From an uncultured Magnetospirillum sp. (GTDB taxonomy: Bacteria; Pseudomonadota; Alphaproteobacteria; Rhodospirillales; Magnetospirillaceae), in the NCBI RefSeq assembly GCF_903853455.1, contig NZ_CAINTR010000206.1, forward strand, positions 1 to 44,403: a stretch of DNA of 44,403 nt, read 5' to 3'. The position numbers were made by a program, and so were the translations under genes. The stretch's first letter is position 1. Each line of letters begins with the position of its first letter. Positions 17,942-26,506 of the stretch are shown here, one piece after another. The notes beneath the pieces were generated by a model, which saw only the letters and a list, made by a program, of their open reading frames with translations, was not told the origin of the DNA and searched no databases.

Positions 17942-18493
17942 ATGACGAAGGAGCGGCTGGTGGATCTGCCTTCCCTGGACGTGGACTTCGAGGGAGAGCT
18001 GCCCGACGATTGCGGCGATCTCGGCATCAGCATCAATCGCCAGGGTCGTTGGTTCTACCATGGCTCGCCGATCAACCGCAAAGAGATGGTCTGCCTGTTC
18101 GCCTCGGTGCTGCACCGGGCCAAGGACGGCACCTACCTGCTGATCACGCCGGGCGAGATGGGCCGCATCCAGGTGGAGGACGTCCCGTTCATGGCGGTGG
18201 AGATGTTCACCGCCGGTTCCGGCCGCGAAAAAGTCATCAGCTTCCGCACCAACATGGACGAGATCGTCTCCGTCGATGCCCAGCATCCCTTGCGCATCGT
18301 CGAAAGCGAAGGCACCCACGAGCCCTCCCCATACGTCATGGTGAGAAACGGATTGGAGGCGCGCCTGACCCGATCCGTGTACTATGAGCTGGTGGCCCAG
18401 GGTTGGGAGGAAGACCTGGGAGGCGAGAAAGTCTACGGTCTATGGAGCAGCGGGATATTTTTTCCATTGGGGAGGCTCGACCCCTCCGACTGA
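17942..18493 (+). CDS. DUF1285 family protein
   Basis: A 183-residue soluble protein matching DUF1285 (CGDLGISINRQGRWFYHGSP near the start, then INRKEMVCLFASVLHRAKDG). The family is common in alpha- and gammaproteobacteria and structurally characterised, but has no assigned function. ATG 17942 is the first in-frame start after the divergent moxR gene. Its 3' end overlaps the NUDIX gene by 52 bases. This DUF1285-NUDIX-CCA-transferase order is recurrent in alphaproteobacteria. Confidence 0.85.
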   Translation: MTKERLVDLPSLDVDFEGELPDDCGDLGISINRQGRWFYHGSPINRKEMVCLFASVLHRAKDGTYLLITPGEMGRIQVEDVPFMAVEMFTAGSGREKVISFRTNMDEIVSVDAQHPLRIVESEGTHEPSPYVMVRNGLEARLTRSVYYELVAQGWEEDLGGEKVYGLWSSGIFFPLGRLDPSD

Positions 18494-19125
18494 CGCGCGA
18501 GGGCATCGCTCGAAGCTTGGCGCTCGGCTACGATCCGCGCGGCCGTTCGGATGCGGCCCTGGAGGCCATGGTCGACGGCGGGGCGGTGCGCCCCGGCGAC
18601 CGGGGCGACCGCGCCACCGGCTTGACGGCGGCGGCGGTGCTGGTGCCGCTGGTGGAGCGCCCCGACGGCCTGACCGTCATGTTGACCAAGCGCACCGCCC
18701 ACCTCGCCCACCATCCCGGACAGATCAGCTTTCCCGGCGGCCGGCTGGAACCGGAGGACCGGGGCGACCCGGCGACCTGCGCCTTGCGCGAAACCGCCGA
18801 GGAGGTGGGCCTTGCCCCCGAACGGGTGCAGGTGCTGGGACGCCTCGACGACTGGGCCACCGGCACCGGCTTCATCGTCACCCCCATGGTGGGAGCGATC
18901 ACGCCGCCCTTCACCCTGGCCCCCGATTCCTTCGAGGTCGACGAGGTGTTCGAGGTCCCGCTGGACTTCGTGCTGGATCAGGCCAACCACCAATTGCAGC
19001 GCCGCGAGGTTCGCGGCATCCAGCGGCCGTTCTGGGCGCTGACCTGGGGGGATAAACTGATCTGGGGCGCCACCGCCGGCATACTGGTCAACCTGTCCGA
19101 GGTGCTGGCGCATCGTGACGGTTAG
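18442..19125 (+). CDS. NUDIX hydrolase, CoA pyrophosphatase-like (NudL group)
   Basis: A 227-residue protein. The NUDIX box is FPGGRLEPED followed by a three-residue insertion and ALRETAEEVGL. That spaced form, with the upstream motif KRTAHLAHHPGQISFPGG, is typical of the NudL/CoAse subgroup, which cleaves CoA to 3',5'-ADP and phosphopantetheine. The start is taken at ATG 18442 (MEQRDIF), inside the end of the DUF1285 gene; an upstream start at 18403 is possible. The stop overlaps the CCA-transferase start by 11 bases, implying translational coupling. Confidence 0.85.
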   Translation: MEQRDIFSIGEARPLRLTREGIARSLALGYDPRGRSDAALEAMVDGGAVRPGDRGDRATGLTAAAVLVPLVERPDGLTVMLTKRTAHLAHHPGQISFPGGRLEPEDRGDPATCALRETAEEVGLAPERVQVLGRLDDWATGTGFIVTPMVGAITPPFTLAPDSFEVDEVFEVPLDFVLDQANHQLQRREVRGIQRPFWALTWGDKLIWGATAGILVNLSEVLAHRDG

Positions 19126-20446
19126 GGAAAAGCTGGGGCGTGACTCGCCCCTCGGCCTTCAGCCCGGCGACCCCATCGGCCTGTTGGGGCCGCAGGAATG
19201 GATGGCGGCGCCCGAGACCCAGGCGGTGATCCGGGCGCTGGGCGCCGACGGCGCCCATGTGCGCTTCGTCGGCGGCTGCGTCCGCGATTCGGTGCTGAAA
19301 CGTCCCATCAAGGACATCGACATCGCCACCCCCGACCCGCCCGAGCGGGTGCTGGCCCTGCTGGACGACCACGGCATCCACGCCATTCCCACCGGCATCG
19401 ACCACGGCACCGTCACCGCCGTGATCGGCAAGGCCCATTTCGAGATCACCACCCTGCGCCGGGACGTGGAAAGCTTCGGCCGCCACGCCCGCATCGAATA
19501 CACCGACGACTGGCGCGTCGACGCCTCGCGACGCGACTTCACCATGAACGCCCTGTCGGCCGACCCCCAGGGCCGCATCTACGACCCCTTCGACGGCTTG
19601 GCCGACCTGGGAGCCGGACGGGTGCGCTTCGTGGGCGACCCCTTCCAGCGCATCGAGGAGGACGCGCTGCGTCTGCTGCGCTTCTTCCGCTTCCATGCCC
19701 ATTACGGGCGGCGGACCAACATGGACGACCGTGCCCTGGTCGCCTGCCGCAAGATGGCGCACAAGCTGAACACCCTGTCCGGGGAGCGGGTGGCCGGCGA
19801 ATTGCTGCGCCTGCTGCTGGCCTACGACCCGGCCTCGGTGCTGCTGACCATGTACGGCCTGGGAATCCTGGCGTATCTGCTGCCCGACGCGAAGAATTTC
19901 GGCCGGCTGCGGGTGCTGTCCTGGCTGGAAAGCCGGGGTCTGGCGCGCGACGAGGTCCAGCCCGATGCCATCCGCCGGCTGGCCGCCATGCTGACCACCG
20001 ACCAGGCCGGGGCCGAAGCGGCCGGCGAGCGGCTGAAGCTGTCGGGAAGCCAGACCAAGCGGCTGGCGGCCATGGCGGCGCCGAGGGTGGCGATGGGGCC
20101 GGATCTGGATGCCGCCGTCCTTCGCCGGGCCTTGCGCCGGCTGGGCGGCGACGAGGTCAGGGACCTGACGCTGCTGGCCTGGGCCGAACGGCGCAGCCTG
20201 AACGCGCGGCTGTCGGCCGCCGAAACCAAGGGCTGGGTCGCGGCGCTCGACACCGCCCGCGATTGGGTGCCGGTGGACCTGCCGGTCAAGGGCCGCGACA
20301 TCATGGCCCTGGGGGTCGGCCATGGCCCGGAGATCGGACGCCTGCTGGCCGGCATCGAGGCCTGGTGGGAGGAGTGCGACTACCGCCCCGACCGCGCCGC
20401 CTGCCTGGCGGAGCTCGGCCGGATGGTCAAGGCCTCTTCCGCCTGA
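19115..20446 (+). CDS. cca: CCA tRNA nucleotidyltransferase (class II)
   Basis: A 443-residue enzyme with the class II poly(A) polymerase/CCA-adding head: RFVGGCVRDSVL (GGxVRD at 53-58), the metal-binding pair in KDIDIA (Asp67, Asp69), motif B around RRDFTMNAL, motif D near EEDALRLLRFFRF, and a helical C-terminal body. It builds or repairs the 3' CCA of tRNAs. No HD phosphohydrolase domain is visible. GTG 19115 overlaps the NUDIX gene; an internal ATG at 19201 would remove only a non-conserved leader. Its stop abuts the stop of the convergent Cys-rich gene with no spacer. Confidence 0.93.
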   Translation: MTVREKLGRDSPLGLQPGDPIGLLGPQEWMAAPETQAVIRALGADGAHVRFVGGCVRDSVLKRPIKDIDIATPDPPERVLALLDDHGIHAIPTGIDHGTVTAVIGKAHFEITTLRRDVESFGRHARIEYTDDWRVDASRRDFTMNALSADPQGRIYDPFDGLADLGAGRVRFVGDPFQRIEEDALRLLRFFRFHAHYGRRTNMDDRALVACRKMAHKLNTLSGERVAGELLRLLLAYDPASVLLTMYGLGILAYLLPDAKNFGRLRVLSWLESRGLARDEVQPDAIRRLAAMLTTDQAGAEAAGERLKLSGSQTKRLAAMAAPRVAMGPDLDAAVLRRALRRLGGDEVRDLTLLAWAERRSLNARLSAAETKGWVAALDTARDWVPVDLPVKGRDIMALGVGHGPEIGRLLAGIEAWWEECDYRPDRAACLAELGRMVKASSA

Positions 20447-20692
20447 TCACAGGCCGAAGGCCGCGCTGAAATCCATGTCGAGCTCCAGACGGTCAATAGC
20501 GGTAAAGCCGAACATCCGAGCCTTGGTGGCGAGAGCGAGAAACTGCTCCAGGGCTTGTTCGCTGCATCTCACGCAGTGGCTGCAGCCGCGCCCGGAGGCG
20601 CAGTTCAAAACCTGATGCAGCTCTTCCAGCTCCAGAGGAACGGTTCGCTGTTCCCAACCGCAGGGGCCTTCCTTGGGGCCGTATTTTGTCAT
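20447..20692 (-). CDS. Small cysteine-rich protein of unknown function
   Basis: 81 residues. A central cluster NCASGRGCSHCVRC gives C-X5-C-X2-C-X2-C, plus one cysteine in GPCGWEQR, so a zinc or iron-sulfur site is plausible. No known family is recognised. ATG 20692 has GAGGG upstream; a TTG three codons earlier is also open. The upstream region holds a terminator-like hairpin and two perfect palindromes that could be operators. The gene is convergent with cca, sharing a zero-base junction. Confidence 0.65.
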   Translation of the reverse strand: MTKYGPKEGPCGWEQRTVPLELEELHQVLNCASGRGCSHCVRCSEQALEQFLALATKARMFGFTAIDRLELDMDFSAAFGL

Positions 20693-20710
20693 GACCACCA
20701 ACCCTCAAAA

Positions 20711-20745
20711 TAAAGGGCCGGCGCCGATGGCGAGCCCTTTAAGGT
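20711..20745 (-). terminator. Terminator-like hairpin downstream of tldD
   Basis: TAAAGGGC (20711-20718) pairs with GCCCTTTA (20734-20741). Read on the minus strand it is followed by TTTTG. It lies about 120 bases past the tldD stop and just before the small Cys-rich gene, so it may partly insulate that gene from tldD transcription. Confidence 0.45.
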
Positions 20746-20762
20746 ATTTCAAGAGTAGGCCT

Positions 20763-20811
20763 GTAAATTTACTGTGGGTATGGACGCATCGGTATATGAG
20801 GAACCTCATAT
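20763..20811. promoter_or_regulatory. Two perfect palindromes upstream of the Cys-rich gene
   Basis: GTAAATTTAC (20763-20772) and ATATGAGG-AA-CCTCATAT (20794-20811) are perfect dyads in an AT-rich island inside GC-rich DNA, 70-120 bases upstream of the Cys-rich gene start. They look like operator sites for dimeric regulators, but the regulator cannot be named. Confidence 0.4.
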
Positions 20812-20863
20812 CCGCCGCGTTTACAAAGCATTCTTCGCCTATGGGAGTCGGGTGATCAACGGA

Positions 20864-22297
20864 TCACACCGCCGTGCCGCCCACCGTCAACCCGTCCATG
20901 CGCAATGTCGGCTGTCCCACCCCGACCGGCACGCCCTGGCCGTCCTTGCCGCAAGTGCCGATGCCGGGATCGAGCATCAGGTCGTTGCCGATCATGCTGA
21001 CCCGGGTCAGGGCGTCAGGGCCGTTGCCGATCAGGGTGGCGCCCTTGACCGCCGGACCGATCTTGCCGTTCTCGATCAGATAGGCCTCGGAGGCCGAGAA
21101 CACGAACTTGCCGCTGGTGATGTCCACCTGGCCACCGCCGAAATTGACGGCGTAGAGGCCCTTGGCCACCGAGGCGATGATCTCGCCCGGGTCCTTGTCG
21201 CCGGCCAGCATGAAGGTGTTGGTCATGCGCGGGATCGGGGCGTGGGCATAGGACTGGCGGCGACCGTTGCCGGTGGGCGCCACGCCCATCAGCCGGGCGT
21301 TCATGCGGTCCTGGAGATAACCCACCAGGATGCCGTCCTCGATCAGCACGTTGCGCGCCGAGGGCGTGCCCTCGTCATCGATGGAGATGGAGCCGCGCCG
21401 GTCGGGCATGGTGCCGTCATCGACCACGGTAACGCCGGCCGAGGCGACCTTCTGGCCGATCTTGCCGGAAAAGGCCGAGGTGGACTTGCGGTTGAAGTCG
21501 CCCTCCAAGCCATGGCCCACCGCCTCGTGCAGCATGACGCCGGGCCAGCCCGGCCCCAGAACCACCGCCATCTCGCCGGCCGGGGCGGGGATCGAGCCGA
21601 GGTTGACGTCGGCCTGACGCAGCGCCTCGTCGACACAGTGGCGCCAGTCAGACAGTCCCATCACCGCGCCATAGGCGACACGGCCGCCGATGCCGTGGCC
21701 GCCGGTTTCCATGCGGTCGCCCTCGCCCAGCACGACGCTGACATTGAGGCGCACCATGGGCCGGATGTCGGCGGCCAAGGCCCCGTCGGCCCGCAGGATG
21801 GCCACCGCCTGCCACGATCCCGACAGCGAAGCCGAGACCTGCCGCGCCCGTGAATCCTTGGCGCGGGCATAGGCGTCGATCTCCTCCAGCAGTTTGACCT
21901 TGTCCTCGAACGGCACCAGCGCCAGCGGATTGAGCGAGGTGTAAAGCGGCCGGGTGACGCGATGCGGCCCCTGGTCGTGCTTGCCCGAACGCCCCGACCG
22001 CACCGCCTTCACCGTCTCGCCGGCCCGGCGGATGGCGGCTTCGGTCAGTTCGGTGCCATGGGCGTAGCCATGAGCCTCGCCCGCCACGGCGCGCAGGCCG
22101 AAGCCCAGGGCGGTGTCGAAGCTGGCGCTTTTGATCTGGCGGTCGTCCAGCACCACCGTCTCGGACTGGCGGTATTCCAGGAACAGTTCGCCGTCGTCGG
22201 CTCCGGCAAGGGATTCGGTCACCGCCCGACGGATGGCCGTCTCGTCGAGACCGGCGCGATCGAAGAACAGCTCATGGGCCATGGCGGCGTGGGGCAT
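20864..22297 (-). CDS. tldD: Metalloprotease TldD
   Basis: A 477-residue TldD/PmbA-family zinc protease. The HExxxH motif is HEAVGH (His257, Glu258, His262) within LHEAVGHGLEGDF, and a C-terminal GTCGKDGQG carries the conserved cysteine ligand. TldD forms a heterodimer with TldE/PmbA and degrades unfolded peptides, including microcin and CcdA substrates. No pmbA gene is in the window. ATG 22297 follows AGGAG with 6-base spacing, so the longer open frame to 22366 is rejected. Transcribed alone, divergently from the DUF3422 gene. Confidence 0.93.
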   Translation of the reverse strand: MPHAAMAHELFFDRAGLDETAIRRAVTESLAGADDGELFLEYRQSETVVLDDRQIKSASFDTALGFGLRAVAGEAHGYAHGTELTEAAIRRAGETVKAVRSGRSGKHDQGPHRVTRPLYTSLNPLALVPFEDKVKLLEEIDAYARAKDSRARQVSASLSGSWQAVAILRADGALAADIRPMVRLNVSVVLGEGDRMETGGHGIGGRVAYGAVMGLSDWRHCVDEALRQADVNLGSIPAPAGEMAVVLGPGWPGVMLHEAVGHGLEGDFNRKSTSAFSGKIGQKVASAGVTVVDDGTMPDRRGSISIDDEGTPSARNVLIEDGILVGYLQDRMNARLMGVAPTGNGRRQSYAHAPIPRMTNTFMLAGDKDPGEIIASVAKGLYAVNFGGGQVDITSGKFVFSASEAYLIENGKIGPAVKGATLIGNGPDALTRVSMIGNDLMLDPGIGTCGKDGQGVPVGVGQPTLRMDGLTVGGTAV

Positions 22298-22382
22298 GGA
22301 GGCTCCTGAAGGAAATTGGCAGCGCGGCATCAGACAGTGTACACCTGAGCCGTCAGCATCTCTCATCGGAGATATATGGGCA

Positions 22383-23675
22383 ATGACGGAAGGCGTACCA
22401 GTCCGAACGGTGAACTTCCGCGAACACGCCCAGCGGCGCGCCCTGGCCGGCGAGGTTCACGCCCGTCCCTACGAAGTGCTGACGGCGCCGGTCCGTGCCT
22501 CGCAATTGGCGCTGGTCCATGGCAGCCCCGACGCGGAGCGCGCCCATCTCGCCGAACTGCTGGGCAGCCACGGCGCCGAGCCGCCGGGCGACGGCGCCGG
22601 CTACCTCACCCGCGACCTGGGCGGCTTCCGCCTGCGTTGGGAGCGTCACAGCGAGTTCTCCACCTACACCGTCCTGCGCACCGATCCGTTCGAGGCCCCG
22701 TTCCAGACCAGCGCGCTGGACCTCGTCCCCGCCGACTGGCTGGAGAGCCTGCCGGGCGAGGTGATGACCGGCGTCCACGTGGTGGTGGCCAAGGACCTGC
22801 CCGACGAGTTGGGGCCGCTGTTCGACGGCAATTCCATGATCGGCGCCAAGGTGCTGTGGGGGGCCGGCGAGGCCTGGACCGATTTCCGCCTGCACGCCGA
22901 CGGCTTCGGCCGCTTCGTGCTGCGCGACCTCGGCCTGTCCAAGGGCCAGACCGGGCGGCTGGTGCAGCGGCTGCTGGAGATCGAGACCTATCGCATGATG
23001 GCGCTGCTGGCCTTTCCGCTGGCCCGTCACGCGGCGGGCGAGATCGCCCGCATCGACCGCGAGCTGGGCGGCATCGTCACCCAGTTGGCCGATCCCACGA
23101 TTCGGCAGAACGACCGCGAACTGCTGGAGCACCTGACCCGGCTGGCGGCCGAGGCCGAACACCTGGACGCCGCCACCGGCTTTCGCCTGTCGGCCGCCAA
23201 GGCCTATTACGCCATCGTCGGCCAGCGCATCGCCGAATTGCGGGAAGACCGCATCCCCGGCCTGCAGACCTTCGCCGAATTCATCGACCGCCGGCTGGGG
23301 CCGGCCATGAAGACCTGCGAATCGGTCTCCGAGCGCAAGCAGCTGCTGTCCACCCGGGTGTCGCGGGCCGGCGACCTGCTGCGCACAAGGGTGGATATCG
23401 CGCTGGAGGAAAAGAACCGCGACCTGCTCAAATCCATGAACCGCCGCGCCGAGTTGCAGTTGCGCCTGCAAGAGACGGTGGAGGGGTTGTCGGTGGTGGC
23501 CATCAGCTATTACCTGCTGGGCCTGATCGGCTATCTAGCCAAGGGCCTCAAATCCGCCGGCCTGCCGGTCAACGCCGACCTCGCCGGCCTGATCGGCCTG
23601 CCGGTGGTGGCCGGCGCCGTCTGGCTGGGCGTCCGCCGCCTGCGCCAAGCGATCACCCATAAGGAAGGGGAGTAG
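22383..23675 (+). CDS. DUF3422 family membrane-anchored protein
   Basis: A 430-residue protein matching DUF3422. The N-terminus has HAQRRALAGEVHARPYE, a family hallmark, followed by a soluble alpha/beta region and long helices. Two C-terminal hydrophobic segments lie around VVAISYYLLGLIGYLAKGL and LIGLPVVAGAVWLGV. It is probably anchored in the inner membrane by its C-terminus; function is unknown. ATG 22383 is preceded by GGAGATATATGGGCA. The gene is divergent from tldD with 85 bases between the starts. Confidence 0.85.
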   Translation: MTEGVPVRTVNFREHAQRRALAGEVHARPYEVLTAPVRASQLALVHGSPDAERAHLAELLGSHGAEPPGDGAGYLTRDLGGFRLRWERHSEFSTYTVLRTDPFEAPFQTSALDLVPADWLESLPGEVMTGVHVVVAKDLPDELGPLFDGNSMIGAKVLWGAGEAWTDFRLHADGFGRFVLRDLGLSKGQTGRLVQRLLEIETYRMMALLAFPLARHAAGEIARIDRELGGIVTQLADPTIRQNDRELLEHLTRLAAEAEHLDAATGFRLSAAKAYYAIVGQRIAELREDRIPGLQTFAEFIDRRLGPAMKTCESVSERKQLLSTRVSRAGDLLRTRVDIALEEKNRDLLKSMNRRAELQLRLQETVEGLSVVAISYYLLGLIGYLAKGLKSAGLPVNADLAGLIGLPVVAGAVWLGVRRLRQAITHKEGE

Positions 23676-23747
23676 CCTCTTCCCCTCGGGCTCCGCCGTG
23701 TTATAGTTCCGCCTCTTCGCAGGCAGCCTTCATCCGAACGAGTTTCC

Positions 23748-24668
23748 ATGACCTTCGCAACGTTGTCCGATCATTCCAAGGCGCTCGCGCTGGTCGCGCT
23801 GATTTTCGTCAGCGCCTGCTCATCGACCAAGAAGGACGACTACGCCGAACATCCGGTGGAGGAGCTGTACAACACCGCCATGGACCTGGTGGACAGCCAG
23901 GAATACGCCAAGGCGGCCCTGGCCTTCGACGAGGTGGACCGCCAGCATCCCTATTCGGCCTGGGCGACCAAGGCGCAGTTGATGGGAGCCTATGTGCTCT
24001 ACGAGCGCAACAGGTACGACGACGCCATCATCGGGCTCGACCGCTTCATCCAGCTGCACCCCGGCAACCGCGACGCCGCCTATGCCTACTACCTCAAGGG
24101 CCTGTGCTACTACGAGCAGATCACCGACGTGGGCCGCGACCAGAAGATGACCGAGATGGCGCTGAAGACCCTGCAGGAGGTGGTGGACCGCTTCCCCACC
24201 AGCAGCTACGCCCGCGACGCCAAGCTGAAGATCGACCTCGCCCGCGACCACATCGCCGGCAAGGAAATGGCGGTGGGCCGCTACTACCTCCATACCAAGC
24301 AGTATCTGGCCGCCCTCAACCGCTTCAAGGCAGTGGCCGAGCAGTACCAGACCACCACCCATGTCGCCGAGGCGCTCCACCGCATGGTGGAAATCTACGA
24401 GACGCTGGGCCTGGACGCCGAGGCGCAGCGGACCGCCGCGGTGCTGGGCCACAATTTCCCCGGCAGCGACTGGTACGACGACTCCTATTCCATCGTCGAA
24501 CACGGCAACACCGATCCCTCCAACCGCAAGGCCAGGGACAAGACCTGGATCGACTCGCTCACCTTCTGGTCCAACGACACCGATAAGAGCAAGCCCGCGG
24601 CGCCCAAGAAGCCCGCCGATCCCGCCAAGACCAGCGGCGGCTGGTACAACTGGGCCGTGTTCTGGTAA
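23748..24668 (+). CDS. bamD: Outer membrane assembly lipoprotein BamD
   Basis: A 306-residue lipoprotein. The signal peptide ends in the lipobox VSAC (Cys24), and five TPR-like repeats follow, including EELYNTAMDLVDSQEYAKAA and YYLKGLCYYEQITDVGRDQ. BamD is the essential lipoprotein of the BAM complex, which folds beta-barrel proteins into the outer membrane. The Pro/Lys-rich tail ends in WYNWAVFW, an aromatic C-terminus worth noting. The stop codon is directly followed by the recN start, so bamD and recN form an operon. Confidence 0.94.
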   Translation: MTFATLSDHSKALALVALIFVSACSSTKKDDYAEHPVEELYNTAMDLVDSQEYAKAALAFDEVDRQHPYSAWATKAQLMGAYVLYERNRYDDAIIGLDRFIQLHPGNRDAAYAYYLKGLCYYEQITDVGRDQKMTEMALKTLQEVVDRFPTSSYARDAKLKIDLARDHIAGKEMAVGRYYLHTKQYLAALNRFKAVAEQYQTTTHVAEALHRMVEIYETLGLDAEAQRTAAVLGHNFPGSDWYDDSYSIVEHGNTDPSNRKARDKTWIDSLTFWSNDTDKSKPAAPKKPADPAKTSGGWYNWAVFW

Positions 24669-26330
24669 ATGCTGATCTCGCTCTCGATCCGCGACGTCGT
24701 TCTGATCGAGCGCCTCGACCTGTCCTTCGCCGCCGGCCTGTCGGTGTTCACCGGCGAGACCGGCGCCGGTAAGTCCATCCTGCTGGATTCCCTCGGTCTG
24801 GCGCTGGGCGCCCGCGCCGAGTCGGGACTGGTGCGCCACGGCGCGCCCCAAGCCTCGGTCACCGCCCAGTTCGATCCCGCCCCTGGTCATCCCGCCCGCG
24901 TCCTGCTGGCCGAGCAGGACATGGATGGCGGCGACGCGCCGCTGGTGCTGCGCCGGGTGCTGACCGCCGACGGCCGCTCGCGCGCCTATGTCAACGACCA
25001 GCCGGTCAGCGTCGGCCTGCTGCGCCGGGTCGGCGACGAGCTGGTGGAGATTCACGGCCAGTTCGAAAGCCACGGCCTGCTCGACTCCGCCACCCATCAG
25101 GGGGTGCTGGACGCCTTCGGCGGGCTGGCGGGGCAGAAGACCCGCACCGCCGCCGCCTGGGAGAGCTGGCGCGCCGCCAAGGCCGCCCGCGTGACGGCCG
25201 AGGCGTCGCTGGCCAAGGCCCGCGCCGAGGAAGAGAGCTTGCGGCAGATGTTCGAGGATCTCAGCGACCTCGACCCCAAGCCGGGCGAGGAAGCCGCCCT
25301 GGCCCAATCCCGCGCCGTGATGATGCATGGCGAAAAGCTGCTGGAGGCCATGAACGCCGCCCAAGCCGCCCTGACCGGACGCGGCGAGGTGGAAGCCGCC
25401 TTGCGCACCGCCCAGCGCGCCCTGGAGCGGGTGGCCGAGCGGGCCGAGGGCAAGCTGGACGGGGTCATCGCCGCCCTGGACCGCGCCGCCGTCGAGGCCG
25501 CCGAGGCCGCCGGCCTGCTGGAACGCGCCTCCGCCGAGATCGACCTCGACCCCCGCCACCTGGAGAAGGTGGAGGAGCGCCTGTTCGGCCTGCGCTCGGC
25601 CGCCCGCAAGCACGCGGTTTCGGCCGACGAGCTGGTGCTGCTCAAGGACCGCCTCGGCCGCCAGTTGGCGGAGCTGGAGGGCGGCGGCGGCGACCTCGCC
25701 CGCCTCGCCCGCGAGGAACAGACCGCCCGCACCGCCTATGTGGAACTGGCCCGCGCCCTGTCCAAGGCGCGTTGCGCCGCCGCCGCCGCGCTGGACCACG
25801 CGGTGGCCGCCGAGCTGCCGCCGCTGAAGCTGGAAAAGGCCCGCTTCCAGACCCGCGTCGCCGCCCTGGAGGAAAGCGCCTGGGGCGCCAACGGCCTCGA
25901 CACGGTCGGCTTCGAGGTCGCCACCAATCCCGGCAGCCCCCCCGGCCCGCTGGGCAAGATCGCCTCGGGCGGCGAACTGTCACGCTTCATGCTGGCGCTG
26001 AAAGTGGTGCTGGCCCGGGTGTCGCCGACGCCCACCATCGTGTTCGACGAAGTGGATTCCGGCATCGGCGGCGCGGTGGCGGCGGCGGTGGGCGAGCGGC
26101 TCGGCCGCCTCGCCGAAACCCTCCAGATCCTGGTGGTGACCCACTCGCCCCAGGTGGCGGCACGCGGCCTCCACCACTACCGGGTCGCCAAGGCCGAGAC
26201 CGCCGGCACGGTGGTCACCGGCGTCGACCAGCTCCCCGCCTCCGCCCGCCAGGAGGAAATCGCCCGCATGCTGTCCGGCGAAACCGTCACCGACCAAGCC
26301 AGGGCGGCGGCGGCGGCGCTGATGGGGTAG
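24669..26330 (+). CDS. recN: DNA repair ATPase RecN
   Basis: A 553-residue SMC-like protein. Walker A is GETGAGKS (29-36); a central coiled coil follows, then the ABC signature region (SGGELSRFMLALKVVLA) and Walker B (TIVFDEVDSGIGG). RecN acts early in recombinational double-strand-break repair and helps hold broken ends together. ATG 24669 follows the bamD stop without a gap. In many Rhodospirillales recN is followed directly by ligA. Here an AT-rich cassette of about 2.1 kb separates them. Confidence 0.95.
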   Translation: MLISLSIRDVVLIERLDLSFAAGLSVFTGETGAGKSILLDSLGLALGARAESGLVRHGAPQASVTAQFDPAPGHPARVLLAEQDMDGGDAPLVLRRVLTADGRSRAYVNDQPVSVGLLRRVGDELVEIHGQFESHGLLDSATHQGVLDAFGGLAGQKTRTAAAWESWRAAKAARVTAEASLAKARAEEESLRQMFEDLSDLDPKPGEEAALAQSRAVMMHGEKLLEAMNAAQAALTGRGEVEAALRTAQRALERVAERAEGKLDGVIAALDRAAVEAAEAAGLLERASAEIDLDPRHLEKVEERLFGLRSAARKHAVSADELVLLKDRLGRQLAELEGGGGDLARLAREEQTARTAYVELARALSKARCAAAAALDHAVAAELPPLKLEKARFQTRVAALEESAWGANGLDTVGFEVATNPGSPPGPLGKIASGGELSRFMLALKVVLARVSPTPTIVFDEVDSGIGGAVAAAVGERLGRLAETLQILVVTHSPQVAARGLHHYRVAKAETAGTVVTGVDQLPASARQEEIARMLSGETVTDQARAAAAALMG

Positions 26331-26338
26331 CTGAACCG

Positions 26339-26356
26339 CCGGACACAAGCGTCCGG
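26339..26356 (+). terminator. Weak hairpin after recN
   Basis: CCGGAC and GTCCGG pair around a 6-base loop 8 bases past the recN stop. There is no T run after it, so it is at best a weak terminator. Confidence 0.35.
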
Positions 26357-26416
26357 AAAGGTTGACACCATCTTCGGCCACGTTATTGGCGGCGCCTGGA
26401 CACTGTTGCTCCCCGT

Positions 26417-26494
26417 ATGGTAGAAGAATTGCCGAGATGCATTGTGCGCGATGATTCGTCCGCTCGCGTGATGCGACGTGGCAATGATGGATAA
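26417..26494 (+). CDS. Possible 25-codon leader peptide
   Basis: ATG 26417 opens 25 codons (MVEELPRCIVRDDSSARVMR...) ending at a TAA inside the left inverted repeat. The frame is the same as that of the methyltransferase gene, which starts 9 bases after the TAA. Translational coupling or a truncated upstream gene are both possible; no family resemblance is seen and no clear ribosome binding site is present. Confidence 0.25.
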   Translation: MVEELPRCIVRDDSSARVMRRGNDG

Positions 26495-26506
26495 CTGGGA
26501 ATTATG
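26490..26506 (+). repeat. Left 17-bp terminal inverted repeat of AT-rich cassette
   Basis: GATAACTGGGAATTATG, an exact reverse complement of 28587-28603. The final ATG is the methyltransferase start codon, TAA in it is an in-frame stop, and GGGA is the only ribosome-binding-like element. The drop in GC content begins here. Confidence 0.9.
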
